Shown here one piece after another: positions 35,047-48,668 of a DNA stretch of 64,000 nt; positions within the stretch are counted from its first letter, which is position 1, and every line of letters begins with the position of its first letter. The DNA is taken from positions 10,719,321 to 10,783,320 of the forward strand of contig NC_043983.1 in NCBI RefSeq assembly GCF_902150065.1. Reading direction: 5' to 3'. This DNA comes from Myripristis murdjan. Its lineage: Eukaryota; Chordata; Actinopteri; Holocentriformes; Holocentridae. A program made the position numbers and the translations under genes. The notes below the pieces were generated by a model, which had not been told where the DNA came from, made no database searches, and saw only the letters and a program-made list of their open reading frames with translations.

Positions 35047-38046
35047 TTAATCCAGTGTACCTTCAGAGAGGGGGAAAAAACAAGAGTAAGTACATTTATT
35101 ACAATTTATTTTACATTTTTCAATCCCAATTACCTCTGAAGTAATAACTGCACTTGCATGGCGCTTTTACCAATAAAGGTACAAAATACTGTAAATAACA
35201 AGTTCAGCTAACCTAAAGGGAAGATCTGGTGATGATGATGCAAAAAACATGAGCAATCCAAGCTGATTAAGTGCACTTGGCTTTGACACACATTTATTCA
35301 AATAATAAATGACAAGAATAAAACCACTGGCTACAATCATGAGGATAAATGATGTCAAGATGTCAAGATTTTAGGGCTGTAAGGTTTCTGAGGATGTGCA
35401 GGAGCATAAAGATCAGGCTACAGTGACCACAGCAAAGGTCATGGTGGTACGGACGTCAATCCAGAGACTGTGAAAGTCACATCATACAGGCACAGACAGG
35501 AGGCAGCACCTCATTGCTACCGGATAATCTAAATATTAAGAAACGCTGCTGACACAGCCTTGAAAATGCAGCAAGGACTGAAATTCAACAAGGAATACAT
35601 CCATTGTTCCCTGAAGGTAACACAATGTACAACCTCATTTAGTACAACTCTTTTTAATCTGTATAATTTAAACAAGTTTTAGCCAAGGATTATGAGAACT
35701 GAATTTATGGGCTTAAGCACTTTTCAACCTGAAACACTGTTATGAAAACTGAATCAAAGCAATTGTTTAACATAAATAAATAAACAAAAAAGTCTCCCAA
35801 TGGCAGAGAATCCATCACCACAGACACTGGCTGTCTAATATATCAAACAAGTTTCATGTAACTTGGACTTGTAGTTTGGGATTTAAGGCCCTTTAAAGCA
35901 GCATTTTTATAGTGCCCCCATGTGGCCATCTGGGGTCATATTTTATACACACAACTAACCACCATCATTTATCTTTTGGCCAAAATGTCTCTCCCATGTG
36001 CTGCATCGTGGGAAACTGCTAACACATGGGACAAAGACAACAAACCAACACTAAAACAAAAGACTTTGACACCTATTAATGGAAAGACACTGCAGTAAAT
36101 GAACAGCTGAGGAATCTTTATGTCTTGGTAAAGCTTACCTTCAAGAAAAGCAAACTCGTCTATGGCCTCTATAGCGTTGTCTACAGTGGCAAAACAGAGG
36201 AGAGAGTATTTTTGATTAAGACAGATAACAGGATCTTGTGAGAGTCAAAACTTCAGTCAGGCCTTCAGTGTGCACAGCAGGGTCCTACAGCTGGCAGGTG
36301 TCCTGAATATGGTCAGTCTATTGCCGTGTCATGTATCAGTGTGGGCAGTAATAGAGCTTTTTTTACAGCAGCCACTTGAACAGCTGACATGAACAGCAGA
36401 ATAAACATAGAGGTATTACTGGTGACACTGATGAAGGATGTGGTCCATGCAGGTCTACCAGGTCATCACTGACACCTGCAGTTATCCTGATATATCATGT
36501 GGAAATGCCTGCTGTGATAAAGCTCTATTCATTTATTTTTTTCCCTGAATGCTTAAACACTAACGGCGATTCTTGAGGGCCCAGCTCTGAAACCATGAAC
36601 ACTTAACAGCCAGTGCATTTACCTTAAGTGGGTCAAACTGGATGCACCTTCTCTGCTTTACACTCAGTTTGCATTTTAATAACACACTTCCAGCAAACTG
36701 TAAACACTGCTCTCTACATTGCTACACTATCCTGCCAACTGCCTTTCCACACTGACACATGAGAAGAAGATTTGTGGATTATGAGTTTGCTTACAAATCA
36801 GAGCTCGATAAACATTTGGTTTGGACAACACTGGAGGCCAATACTGGACAGAGAGGAAGAGGAGGAGGGGGAAGTGAAGAAGTAAGATGAAGGCTTATGG
36901 CCAGCCCCTGAGAAGGTGATATATTGCGTAATTTGTTCTGTTCTGTTTTCTAGCACAGATGTTTTCGTTTTCTTCTACTGTTTTTTTTGTTGTTGTTTGA
37001 GGAGAGTTACAGTGGAAAATTTTGACAGGAAAAAAATTAAATAACTTTTCCACCTCATTTGTAATGATAGTGTGTTACGTTCGGACTACACATCCCTACC
37101 TCACACATTTGGATACCTGTGTGTATGTGGTTCCTACATGTATGACAAAACTTTATTACAAACTGCTGCCCAGCATACAGAAAAAGACAAAGCCTAGTGC
37201 TTTTGATTTATACTGTCAGCCTGTCAGCGTGTAGTCTGGTTTGTGTGTGCTGCACTGCTGCAAATCTTTCAGTAGAGTTTGAAAAGTTTTGCAAGAGATG
37301 TATAATGTTTTTCTGGCTTGGTGTAAGGTTTTGTGGTTAGTGTGAAGAGTTTTGGAATAATATCTTAAAAACTGTAATACTCTAATCAGTCAAATATGTG
37401 CAGGATGTACACCTAGCTCTATGACCACAACTTAAACCTTTTCTCAAGTCATGTCCGGTGTTTTCATTCCTTAACACTGACCCAAGTCTTTCCTTTGCAA
37501 AGTTTTCCTCTTTCCTTGCTGGGCATACACCAGGGCGTCTTTGGCGATCATCTCAACAAACAGCTCCTGGAGGACAGAAAACAAGGCACACATCAGTTCG
37601 GCTAACATGAGTGTGTATAAATCTAATGAAAGCCCCTGTCAGTGCTGTCAGGGCTGGGCTGCGCTGACCGGAGCTCTGGGTGAAGACTCCGGCTGCACTG
37701 AGAGCACACCGGCCCCTTAGCGGGCTTGCTAGCGTTAGCAACCCGAGCTAGAGCCAGCGGACGGGAGCACTGGCTTGTCTTCTGCGGAGCCGCGACCTAC
37801 CGTGGCTTTAGCGATGATAAAAACAGACTCCTGGCTGGCCAGAGACACGTCTGGGTCGGTTTTCATGAGCGCCTTGATGCGAGCTAGCGGGAGTTTGGAC
37901 AGACGGCTGTGTGCCACCGCGGGGACGGGCCCGGTCAGCTGTCCGCCCTCCTCCTCCGCCTCGTTCCCCCGGCCCTCCTCCTCACTCACACACCGGTCGG
38001 ACTCGAACTCCGTCGGGGTGACAGGTGTCGCCACCGTAGCTGCCAT
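35047..38046 (-). CDS. pole4: DNA polymerase epsilon subunit 4 (histone-fold p12)
   Basis: Four coding exons on the minus strand: 38046-37801, 37566-37482, 36180-36139 and 35060-35047, giving 128 residues (human about 117). The product is the small histone-fold subunit that pairs with POLE3. It helps the leading-strand polymerase epsilon bind DNA and handle parental histones in the nucleus. Residues 1-47 are an acidic, poorly conserved tail. From 48 on the match is near complete: RLSKLPLARIKALMKTDPDV, then ELFVEMIAKDA, QQGKRKTLQRKDLDNAIEAI and the end DEFAFLEGTLD. The last exon codes only for the end of a Gly codon plus Thr-Leu-Asp-stop, easily missed by gene finders. I chose the start at 38046 because it gives the family-typical MAA beginning, although the frame stays open to an upstream ATG at 38205. 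Divergent from the kinase gene, with 717 bases between start codons. Confidence 0.95.
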
Positions 38047-38763
38047 TCTCCGGTTCGTACACAAACGAGCTGTGAAAAAACCCGCAGCTTGCTGTCTACA
38101 TAGCACGACAACAACATCGGCGCGCCAGCATGTGTTTCCTCCTTCCTCCGCGCCATGATTGGTCCACCAGCACCGATAAAGTCCCGCCCCTTCCTCTCCC
38201 GCCAACGATTCCTCAACGATGGTTGGTGCCGTTACAAAGCAGGCGCTGATGATTGGCTAAATTTAATGCCAATCAAAGTAACTTGGTTCTGACGCTAGGG
38301 GCCGAGGGGGTTGTTCAAGGTATCCAAAAGGCCAAATGTTAAGCAGATAACATAAATATATTTTGACAACACAGGCTTAATGCGTCTATCTAACATAATC
38401 AGTTATATTTAACAGACAAATTTCCATGTGATACACATTTTCATACCCTCGAAATTTCTTTAATTTAAGTTATAATTATAATTATTATTATTATTTTAGA
38501 ATTAATTTGGTATTATAAGACAAGAGGATGTTCTGAGTTTTTCTTCTGCATGGTTTCTGGGTTTCATCCAAGGCTGATTGGTTTATTCTTCAAAAGTGTG
38601 TAGGCAGCAGTTCCTTCGTTCCTGTCCGTGGCAGACAACCTAATGAGTATTAATAGATCATGCTAATAGGATTGGCAGAGGCGGCGTGAGGTGTGCCTTT
38701 GTCCTCAGCGGCTTCATTCACGTGTGCAGTCGCAGTCAGCTATCAGGAGCCCGACGGACAGAC
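38047..38763. promoter_or_regulatory. Shared divergent promoter region of pole4 and the NIM1-type kinase
   Basis: The two start codons face apart across 717 bases. Five CCAAT-box cores (NF-Y type, either strand) lie at 38158-38162, 38252-38256, 38269-38273, 38577-38581 and 38671-38675. An E2F-like CTCCCGCCA occurs near 38196-38204 on the pole4 side. CCAAT plus E2F-like sites fit a cell-cycle gene such as pole4. The pole4 half is CpG-rich, and the kinase half is AT-rich. Confidence 0.55.
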
Positions 38764-41700
38764 ATGAAGGACCCGCAGTTCCCAGGTAAGTCTGCAAATT
38801 CATTTTCATTTAAAAAAAAAAAAAAAAAAGAAAGAAAGAAAATAAAAGAAAAAGAAAAATGGCACTTGCCAAGAACTCTGGCAACTCTTGGACGCAAGTT
38901 TACAATTTGTTCAGAATTTTATTTTGACTACTTGTAATGGGGGGAATAGATTTTCAAACATTTTTCATTATGTTTTGTAGAAAAGTTTGCCATAGGCTAA
39001 ATATTGTTTTGTGTGTTTTGTGTGGCATTTTGTCTAGTAAAAACTCTATGCTTTGGACTCCACCATCCAAGTCAGTGTTTCAGCTTTCTATAATAACTCA
39101 TGTTCCTGCAGTCACCTAGTTAGCGGATTTTCCACTCAGTATAAATAGGTCTCTGTGTTCCGAACAAACCCACTAATAGCCTGAGGTGTCTAAAAGAAGT
39201 GCTCTAATCCTGGCAGGCAGTGGCAGTGTTGGCCGAAGATCTGCAACTTTGATTAGTCTGCACTAAGTCCATCATGGGCTAAACTGAATTATCTCCTGAG
39301 GATGCACAGGCACAGGGATACAGCTGTTGATCTACAGAAATGTAACTTGATGAGCTGAGTTATTTACCTCATTATTCACCTCTCCACACATGCTGACATC
39401 TGGAGCAGTTATTTGTCTGTCACTAGCTCACCACTATATGACATAATGGGTTGATAGTCTGATCCTGTTGCTGTGGTAAAGTGCTCTGGTGCACATGCTG
39501 TAAAATACTGGTCAGCAGTTTCCTGTGCAAACGATACATCATAGTTAAAGTTTATTTAAAATGGGATTCACTCAAAAATTTTTGATATACATTTTAGAAA
39601 ATAAATTATGTTACTTAAATAGTAGCCAGTGTTTAAAGCTGGATCCTCCCTATTTAAATGTCCACAAGAGAGGGATATAAGATGGGGTAAATATTTACAT
39701 GTTCAAATTAATTTAAAATCTAAATCAGCAAGCTTCTCCCTCATGTTTGTTTTTTCCAAATTAAGGGCAGTAATGCGTCTTATTTTTGAGCCAGAGAGAG
39801 ATGTCCCAACTTCCAGACATGAACTCTGTGACCCATAAAATGCAGGCTTAAGGTTACAGTAAAGGCAGCCCAGACATTTTGCCATAGGATGAAGGAAGTC
39901 AGCATGGAGATTAATGGAGGCCAATCTCATTACCACCGTCCTATAGACAGAACAGCCACCCTATAGTCTGCACATTTACCTGTAGCCTAGTTCCAGGGTC
40001 TTTGTGCTCCACCAACAGTCCAATAATAACAGCAGATCAAGCACGCAACCACACAATGGTCTCTGGCTGGCATCCGGTGACACCGTGCTCACATATTACT
40101 CTAGAAATAATGCCTGTACCATCCTAGTGGCTGCTGCTGCTTACTTAGAACAGGATACACAGCCTCCTGTCACACAAAGCTGACTGACTTGAATGGATTT
40201 TATGCATGTGCTTTTGAATGCTTCATCTTTTTCTTCAACTTTCTTTGAAGCCGGCAAATCAAGAGTATGGCCGAAGCAGAAGGACAACAAAAAATCCAAG
40301 GCTAAGTGTTCTCCGGTGAACAAGGCAACCAAACCGGTGTCTCCCGCTTTGGCCCGAGCCATCCCGGAGCTGACCGAGGAGGAGAGAATGAAGCAGACGC
40401 CGTTTGAGAGGGTCGTCTATGACATGACCCACAATTCGAGGGTTGTCAATGACCTGATGCTGGGGCGGAGGATTGGCTTCTATGAACTGAGGGGGGAAAT
40501 CGGAGAGGGCAACTTCTCTCACGTCAGGCTAGGCATCCACGCCTTGACTAAAGGTGAGGAATGGGGAGTTAAGTGTTTGTATTGGGTGTGGCATTCATTT
40601 AGTTTTGTATTTGTCCTCTCTTTCTTTGACTGTTTCCATCTGTAACAGACTCATCTTGTGTGGGTTACTCTGGTCAGATCTAGCAAACATCTAACATGAC
40701 ATACTGAGCATTCCCCACTGATTGCTGTGGGCTGCCCAGAGTTTAGCCTTTCCTAAGCACACACTGGGACTCTGGGTGGGGGCGGTGGGGAGGTATTAAG
40801 TCAAGATAAATAATAATAGTCATGGACATGGGGTGGTCGCCTGAATAAGCCTTTATGATCGCCCCAGATCTTCCCCACCCCCTGCAGGGAATTCATGCCC
40901 TGCTTTGCAGTATTTCCTCTTTAATTTCTGTTGAGATGCCTGTAGGGAAATACCACACGACACAAAGAGAGTATATTTGTGTATGTGTATGTTTGTGCAA
41001 TCATTTCCACAGAAAAGGGAGGATATTTGTTTTTATCCACATTTTTTCATACCTTAGGTATTACTGCAAAAATCTTCCAACTAAATTAGACCAGTTGCCG
41101 TGTGTAACTGCTTCCTGCGTTTTTCTTGGCATCTTCCACCCTCTTATGTGTGTAAACCTCTGCAGTCACTCTTAACCTTATTTTGAACATTTTAGGTGAG
41201 TTCCAATTTAAATCCATCCAACTGACCTGTGAACATCCTTTCCTGTCCTGTCCTCAGAGAGAGTCGCTATCAAGATCATGGACAAGCAGCGTTTGGATAA
41301 GAAGAACCACTCCATGTTTTCCTCAGAGATCAGCTGCATGGAGAAGCTGCACCACCCCAACGTGGTGCGACTGTACGAGGTGATGGAGACCAGTAAGAAA
41401 ATGTACCTGGTGATGGAGTACGGCAGCGGTGGAGACCTGTTCTCCCGTATCACCACCAGGGGGAGACTTACTGACTTGGAATCCAAGCTTGTCTTCGCTC
41501 AGATTGTCTCTGCTGTTAAACACATGGTGAGCTCCAGTCGACTACTGTGCCTCATGAATATTCATATTTCCATGAATTTAGAACTGGTGAAAAATAAAAG
41601 TTTGATTTGTCATGTCATTAAGCAGTATAGAGTTGAGAATAGTGGCAAAAATGTTATCCTTTCCAACGAGACTGTGATGTTTTTGTTTTTTCAGCATGAC

Positions 41701-42447
41701 AATAAAATCATCCACCGAGACCTGAAGGCAGAAAATATCTTCTACACTACCAGCTACTGCATCAAGGTGGGTGACTTTGGCTTCAGCACAGAGTCCTGCC
41801 CCACTGAGGTCCTCACCAGTTTCTGTGGCTCGCCACCGTACGCTGCTCCTGAACTCTTTAGGGAAAAAGGCTACAATGGGTACCATACAGACATCTGGGC
41901 ATTGGGCATTCTTCTGTACTTCATGGTGACAGCCACCATGCCTTTTCACGGGGAGAACCTGGGAAAGCTGAAGCGCTGCATCCTCCAAGGATCCTATAGC
42001 ATCCCTGTATATGTGGCAGATCAGTGTCAGCTGGTCATTAAAGGCATGCTGCGCCCCTTGCCTGTTGATCGCTCCTCCCTCACCCAGATTACAGGCAGTA
42101 GCTGGCTGAAGGGGATTGAGTACCCTCATCCTCATGCCATGTTGTCCCTGTCTCCTGCCCACTTTGCCCAGGCCTCCCAGGCTCTCTGCGTGGAGGAGGA
42201 GGAAGTTAAGGGTTTACTGTCGGATCTGGGCATCTTGCCGGCCCATTTGCTGAATAATCCTTGCGCAGACTCTAGGAGCCCGCTTACAGGGACATACCGG
42301 ATCCTGCTGCACCGGGTCCAGAAGAGGAGATCAGTGGAGGCGGTAGGTTACTCATCGCTTTACCCCGAGGAGTATAAGAACACAAGGAACTGGTCTGCAG
42401 CAGCTGTGGATAAACACAATCCCTCTGCTGTGTGCGTTATACTGTAA
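38764..42447 (+). CDS. nim1k: Serine/threonine protein kinase NIM1 (AMPK-related family)
   Basis: Four coding exons: 38764-38785, 40251-40553, 41258-41526 and 41695-42447, giving 448 residues (human about 436). The catalytic domain is complete: glycine loop IGEGNFSHV (91-99), VAIK with K114, [10 protein letters not shown] (203-212), DFG 225-227 and YAAPE (247-251). It follows the AMPK-related NIM1 pattern, including [12 protein letters not shown] just before the kinase fold and a conserved C-terminal [12 protein letters not shown]. The activation-loop site reads LTSFCGSPP, so the Thr of human NIM1 (LNTFCGSPP) is Ser240 here. The protein ends CVIL (human CSIL), a possible CaaX prenylation box. 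Exon 1 codes for only MKDPQFP plus one base. A candidate poly(A) signal is at 42847. Sequence divergence leaves room for this being a second NIM1 copy rather than the one-to-one orthologue. Confidence 0.9.
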
Positions 42448-45400
42448 TGTGTATGTGAGTATGTGTGTGGAGTGGCAGAGGTGGGACCTTTGAACACAGG
42501 ATGGACTTGCACTGGTAGCAGCCTGTAGGTAATCGCATCTTTGCAAAAGTGCACATGCGCTCACACTCGTTCACAGACTAGCCCACACTCTCACTCGCTC
42601 AGGTGATGAGGTGTTACATGTTGAAATGATGCGCTGTGCCACAGAGACACGAGAGGAAAGTTTAGGTTAGCGTTAGAGGCATTTCCTCACTGTCTCTGTA
42701 AGTCTGTCACAGCTTACAGGCTAGGGCACCTCTCAACTCTCCGTGCTGATGATCTCATCTGTACCCAGTACATCCAGCTGATTGACGCACAAGATTAATT
42801 AATCACTATATGGCTATCAGCATCTTCCAATCCTCCTTAGTCATAAAATAAATCTGCTGCAGTCATTCAAGGCCATGGTTAATCCTCATGAGGGAGGCAC
42901 AGAGAGTGCTTGGGCCATATAGAAACTAAGCAGGAAAAATATTTCCTGGGATTTAAGGAATTATATTTAGAACACATTGACTGAAATTGATTTGTTGATT
43001 ATTTAACTGAGTTGAATGATCATTAAATTGCTTGACCAAGTGCTGTCTGAATTAAAATCAACTTTATTAGCTGCAGTACGTTCCATAGATAAAAAATAAT
43101 AAATGCAAATGTTGCACAGACAAACCACAATATACTCAACATGCAATACTGTATGTTTAAATGCAGCCTGTTAGCAGTTAGAGCAGCACTGCACACATGT
43201 AGAACCAATTCAGCTGTCACTGAAATCCACTGTTGTGTTTTAAACACAAAAATTGATGCACCTAAAATGCCTTCATTTAATATTGGTGTTAATGGAAATC
43301 AAAACTGTTTGTGTATGATATGTGCATTTTCTGATTGTTATTTTCCAATTGTCACAAAAATGTCTTATCTGAAGCATGGAAATTTTTGAGTGTTGTGCAA
43401 TTTGCATTTTTTTTTTAAATTTCAAATTGAATTTTTCAGTATCTATATTAAGTACTGTGCTTGTGTTTGCTTACATTTTAAGGCAAGACTTGAGCAATTA
43501 AGCATTTCATAAATGCTTTGTGCATACTGGCCTGAACGTCATGCCACTCTGTATACAGATAATTATTGTAATAAATTATAATAATGACAAAATAAAATGT
43601 TTTCAGAATATGCTTGTTTTGTGCTGTTTTCTCTCTTCAGCACAGCCTCCTGTCATCCTTCCAGCAGGAGGCATGATATCACAGGATATTATCACCATCT
43701 CACTTTGCTCTAAAAAAGAGCACATGCAAAGCTTTTTTATAGGCTTCAAGGAAATTTCCATTGGGACATAGAATGATTACAGATTTGTTACTTCACAAAA
43801 CTAAGTGGTTAAAAAAAATTTAACTGTTGAACCCAGCAGTTTACAAGAACTCTGTTTTTTTTTTTTTTTTAGTTTGGAAGACAGTGGTGCTCCAGATTGC
43901 ATTTTTAGGAAGATGTCTGCTGATGGATTGTGAAAGAATCGTACAGTATATGGAGAATTCTCCAGTTACGAAACAAGTCAGGCGTTCTTTTGAGCTCATG
44001 ACACTTTGTGCTTTATAATAACAGGGTTAGGTTATACAAGTACTCACATCTGCCTTTACTTAATGGTGTTTAAATTTCACTCTGCATTTAAAATAGTGAA
44101 TTCCCTCAAGGATAAAACGGCCTCTGTGATCCCACAAATCACTCATTGCCAGTTACCATCACTTTGCCATTTTGTGCCAGTTTCTGCCAGTGCACGCACA
44201 CACCTGTTGTCTTCTTGTTCAGTGACTGACACTCTGATAAACTGTAGATTTTGCAATAACGTTCTGAACCCCCAGCCATGAATGTGCCCTGTTCAAACAG
44301 GAATGTGCGCTCAAAGTGGGCAGGGACAGACAGAGAGAGAAACTAAATATCAAGTTACCTGCTGGTTCAAACTGTTGATTTATAAATCCTACTCTTGCTC
44401 AATAATTTACTTCTGTGCAAATTACTGTTATTGGTTCCATTTGTAAACTAGTTACAGTACATAATAGTAAAATGCCACAGAAAATGAGTAAGACTTTTGT
44501 AGCAGTTCCCATTAGTTTTTGTAAATGAACAGGAACTCGATAGGGGGAGAGGGGTACGTAATTCTTTAGAGGCGAGTAATGTGTGTTGGAATAGAGTTAA
44601 TCATTTAACTTGAGGCGACCCCTTGAGTAAACTATTAAATTGTTAATTTCTGCAGCCAACCATGACATTTTTGTCAGAACTTGGTCACCAAAGAAGAAAG
44701 AAGCAAACCTTTGTCTAATACCAAAGTGCTAAAGGAGAATCAAAATCAACTAAATTCGCAAATCTATGTCAATTACACAGTTGCACAAGGCTGTATGAAA
44801 AGCCAGTCACTATGACAGATTAAAAAAAAATCTCTGTAGATTTTTCTGTTAATCTTATGATTATGTAGAATTGACATGATCACTGTCGTGTGAGGATCAT
44901 GACATTGCTCTCATTGGAAGAATTCAATTGTTTCATTGATCCAGTAACAAGCTAAATAATGTTAGAGCGCTCTAACTCTATGGCATAAATATGGTGACAT
45001 GTTTTGCAACTGAAAAAAGCTTTGAAAGATAGGAACTATGAAAGCGTGAAAGAAAGATTGAAACTAAATTTTGCTTGCATAACGTTTTGATAGGATGAAA
45101 ACAAGTCAAATCGATTCTCAGTCATGATTTTTCATTCTTCACCACTGTGGCACTCTCTTTAAAGTGTTTCTCCAACACATTTTTAAATCTGTCGCTCTTG
45201 TCCCACTGCATTTGTTTGCTCTCCAAGTTGGAATCCTTGGATTTGGTGATCTGAAAACTGGTGCGCATATGTCTGGGAAAAGGTTTTGAAAAATTGAAAC
45301 TTGAGTTTTGAAAAGGCAGGTCTTTATTTTGAATCCCTGCAGATGTGCATTTGATTTGTGGCAGCTTTGTCTCGCATTGGCCTGAAACTCCAAAAAACTA

Positions 45401-46302
45401 CAGAAGTCCAGTCCAATCACATCTCATGTTCAGCAGGTTAGGAGGGACTGACAGACTGCTCTGCCAGTGACACAGCTATTTATCGAGATTATTAGCCTTT
45501 ATCCATCATTTATCAGTCATTTTTAAAATTCTGTTTTCATCGTGTATGTTGTTTTCTTCTCCTTTTCGCATTGATCGCCTCAGGTGCTTGTGTTTGGTAC
45601 TGGGCACACAGTTTAAGTGACGTCAGCACCAACGCCCAGTGGCATAGCTCAAAATCATGTTTCCAGAGGTTTGATTTTTTTTTTTCAGCCTTTCAAAACT
45701 TAATTTGAATTTTGCAAAACCTTTTTTAATTAGATTTCAGGCCTTCAGGCTTTCAGTTTCAAATTGTGGCATCACATTCACCCTGTATCACTCCAATAAA
45801 ACAAAACTAAATTTCCACCATTGCTCATCTTGAAACTCTTATCACCCTCATACTGCACAGCTATTTGCATCGTAGCAGTTTTCCTCCTTAGCATTCAAAG
45901 AAATGATGGCGTTTCTTCATCACTGCCCCCCCTCTTCTGCAAACCCCTAAAACATGGCAAGGAAGCAATATATCTGGGCCAAAAACAAGTTGATATTTGC
46001 CTGTAAGTGCATTTGGCAACACTAGAGAAGTCTTGAGCTTTGGATGAGTGACAAATCTACATGGTGTTCTGGTCATAAAATATGCTTTTGTCTAGATGGT
46101 TGGGTAAGATTAATCTCAGTGCTTTATATGGCCATTTCCTTTCCAAACACTGGAGATTAAGCTGTGGCTGGGAAGCTGTTTGAAAGAGAGAAGCACAGTT
46201 ACAACCACAACATTAATTTGTTGTACAGTGAACTCGCACATAGTTCACAAATGTCAGGTGAAGCGATAATGAATCTTGTAATGGAGACATTAGGAAGGTT
46301 AT

Positions 46303-46342
<40 letters not shown>

Positions 46343-48640
46343 TGTATTGTGGTCGCTTTATGACCTGTTGATTAATGTGGAACAATAGATTATTTGATGT
46401 TGCATTTTACTGTGTGTCATGGCTTATGGATGCTTGTCATGCTTGCCACAGTTATTACAAAACTGCTTATCCTTGACATCTGCTACTCCTCAGCATCTGT
46501 TATCTCCGTACAAACACCAAAACCAAAACCAAACCCTCACTCACTCTCTTTGAGAATGCACTGATGTATATCTTGTATGCTGGGGACATTTTCTCCCATT
46601 AAATCATCTCAGCAAAGACAATTCAGACTCCTCAAATCTTTTATTCATCAGTGGCTGTTGGAAGCCATCGATCGAAGTACCGTTGGATATTTTTAACACC
46701 CACCCCTGTTACCCACCAACCTTCAAAGACCAACTTTACACTGAACATATTTGCACTTCACATTGTTTCATTGTTGGCACACACATAAATCAAAAGTGAC
46801 CTCCAACTCGACTATACATGCTTATCAACACAAGTCAGGTTGGGTAAATTCTGTTTATTTTCCCATGTGCACCCAATCCCTCCCCCTAACCACCCACCCA
46901 CCCATACAATACACCCACATGTCCTGGTGTTACCCATCATTGCCCAATCTCCATCCATGCACTACACTCCAGAGTAACTGTCAACAAGAAGTATTAGCAG
47001 TGAAATTGTGTTTTACAACTATATAATACAGCTTACACAACTTGTGATATCATATAGGTACTTTCTATAGCAATAATAAGGTTAACTAGGCCTGCAGCAG
47101 CTCTATCTATCCATCATTGTAAAGGAATTCAGACAATAAATGTGCAGCACTTTAAAAAAGGATTACATGGACGTCAGTATGTTGTGCAACTTGACCCCAT
47201 ATGTCAATGAATTCATCCTGTTTTGTCTCTGCAAGGGGAAGGCAAATATCTCCACATCAGCCATTTAAATCTCTTAGTGGGTCCATTCACTGAGAGTTGA
47301 AGAATTAGTTTCAATGCAATTTTTCAGCATTATCTTGCTTTTGTCAGCATGTATAGTGCTTTAAGAGGAAGGCATTTGCAGTTTCAGTATGTTACAATAG
47401 TTGTGCAAGTCCTCCAAAATGCAGATAAAGGAATATTAATTTTGCTGAATGTCAGTAACTCCTTAGGCATAATTCTTTCTTTTCATGACATTCCCACAGC
47501 TAATGAAATATCTTAATCTTATTTTTAACTTGTCCAATGCCGACAGTCCCATCCCAGTCCCAGCTGGTTTGTTATTAGAAATGCATGTGGTTGAGCTTTA
47601 TTCACAGAACCTTCTGGAGATCCCAAGGTCTCCCAGGATGTGTGATGCAGTTTTAACCAGCAGATATGAACATATGAGTGCCAACGTACAATATGGATTT
47701 TTTTCACTTTGAAGCTGCTGAAAAGAAAAAATTCAGTATGAATCAATATTCTCTTGTAATTGTTGTTTATTTGAGCAAAATGAGTCCTTTGCATTGTCCA
47801 TTCTTTGAAGTACCAGTGGAAAGATTCTTGCTCAAAGCACATAAAAATGTCCGTCATACTTTCCTCCAAGGCGGCTTCCAGTAACATGGGTGCACACAGA
47901 ACATTTTTTAACATGTTTGGTCATGATACCCCAAACTTTTGCTCTGCTCACTGAGCAATGCAGCAACATGGGAGACAAACCTTGCTTCATTTCGTCTCGT
48001 CTTTGATCAGCATTAACAATAACCAGCGATGCTGAAAGCCGCTGTATGGGGGTAGCGCTCCGGAGAAAGATGCCAAACGGAGTGTAAACTTCTGAATGCA
48101 AAAAGAAGTGCCATGAAAAAGAGCATGGGCACAGCAAGATCTAACATGTTTGTGACTGTGATTAACTGTCGCATGTGTGTCTGCCCTCTAGTAAATGTGG
48201 TATTACTCACTGCTCAGAGGATTCATGTGAACACTGTCACTGAATAAGCCAGAGAGCGCGAGGTGAGGGAAAAGCCTCAGGGCTTTAGTCAACTGCTGCA
48301 CTTTGTGTTGTCTTCCACATTAACTGAATATTTTCACACAGTTGATCTAGCATAAACAGAGGATGTGCTGTGTGGGCTGGGTAAATAACTAACTCCTTTG
48401 TGCTTTATGATGCTGAAAAAAAGAATGATTTCAGAGACCAAACACTTTGTCATTGGCCATAACTTCTGTTATTTATCATATTAACTGTTTAGTTGGAAAA
48501 CAAACAGTGCTATGCAAGTCGGGTTAATAAATAACTATGGACTCCACATGTTGTTTTCTGTTTGTGCTGTGCAATGTGAAAGGACTTTTGGCCCTCAGTG
48601 TTTGTTGAAAGTTTTTTTCATATATATATAATTAAGGAAC
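42448..48640. other. Kinase 3' end and intergenic DNA, no gene seen
   Basis: The first few hundred bases are 3'UTR of the kinase (AATAAA at 42847-42852). The remaining AT-rich 5.8 kb contains a (CA)n run (46304-46338), poly-T runs (43855-43870) and short open frames without conserved motifs. No exon pair, tRNA or transposon with clear ends was found. Confidence 0.45.
46304..46338 (+). repeat. (CA)n microsatellite
   Basis: 35 bases of CA. Confidence 0.95.
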
Positions 48641-48662
48641 TCAGACTATTAATTTGTGCACC

Positions 48663-48668
48663 TTTATT
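48663..48668 (-). terminator. Candidate poly(A) signal of the second chemokine
   Basis: AATAAA on the minus strand about 625 bases after the chemokine stop codon. Confidence 0.4.
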
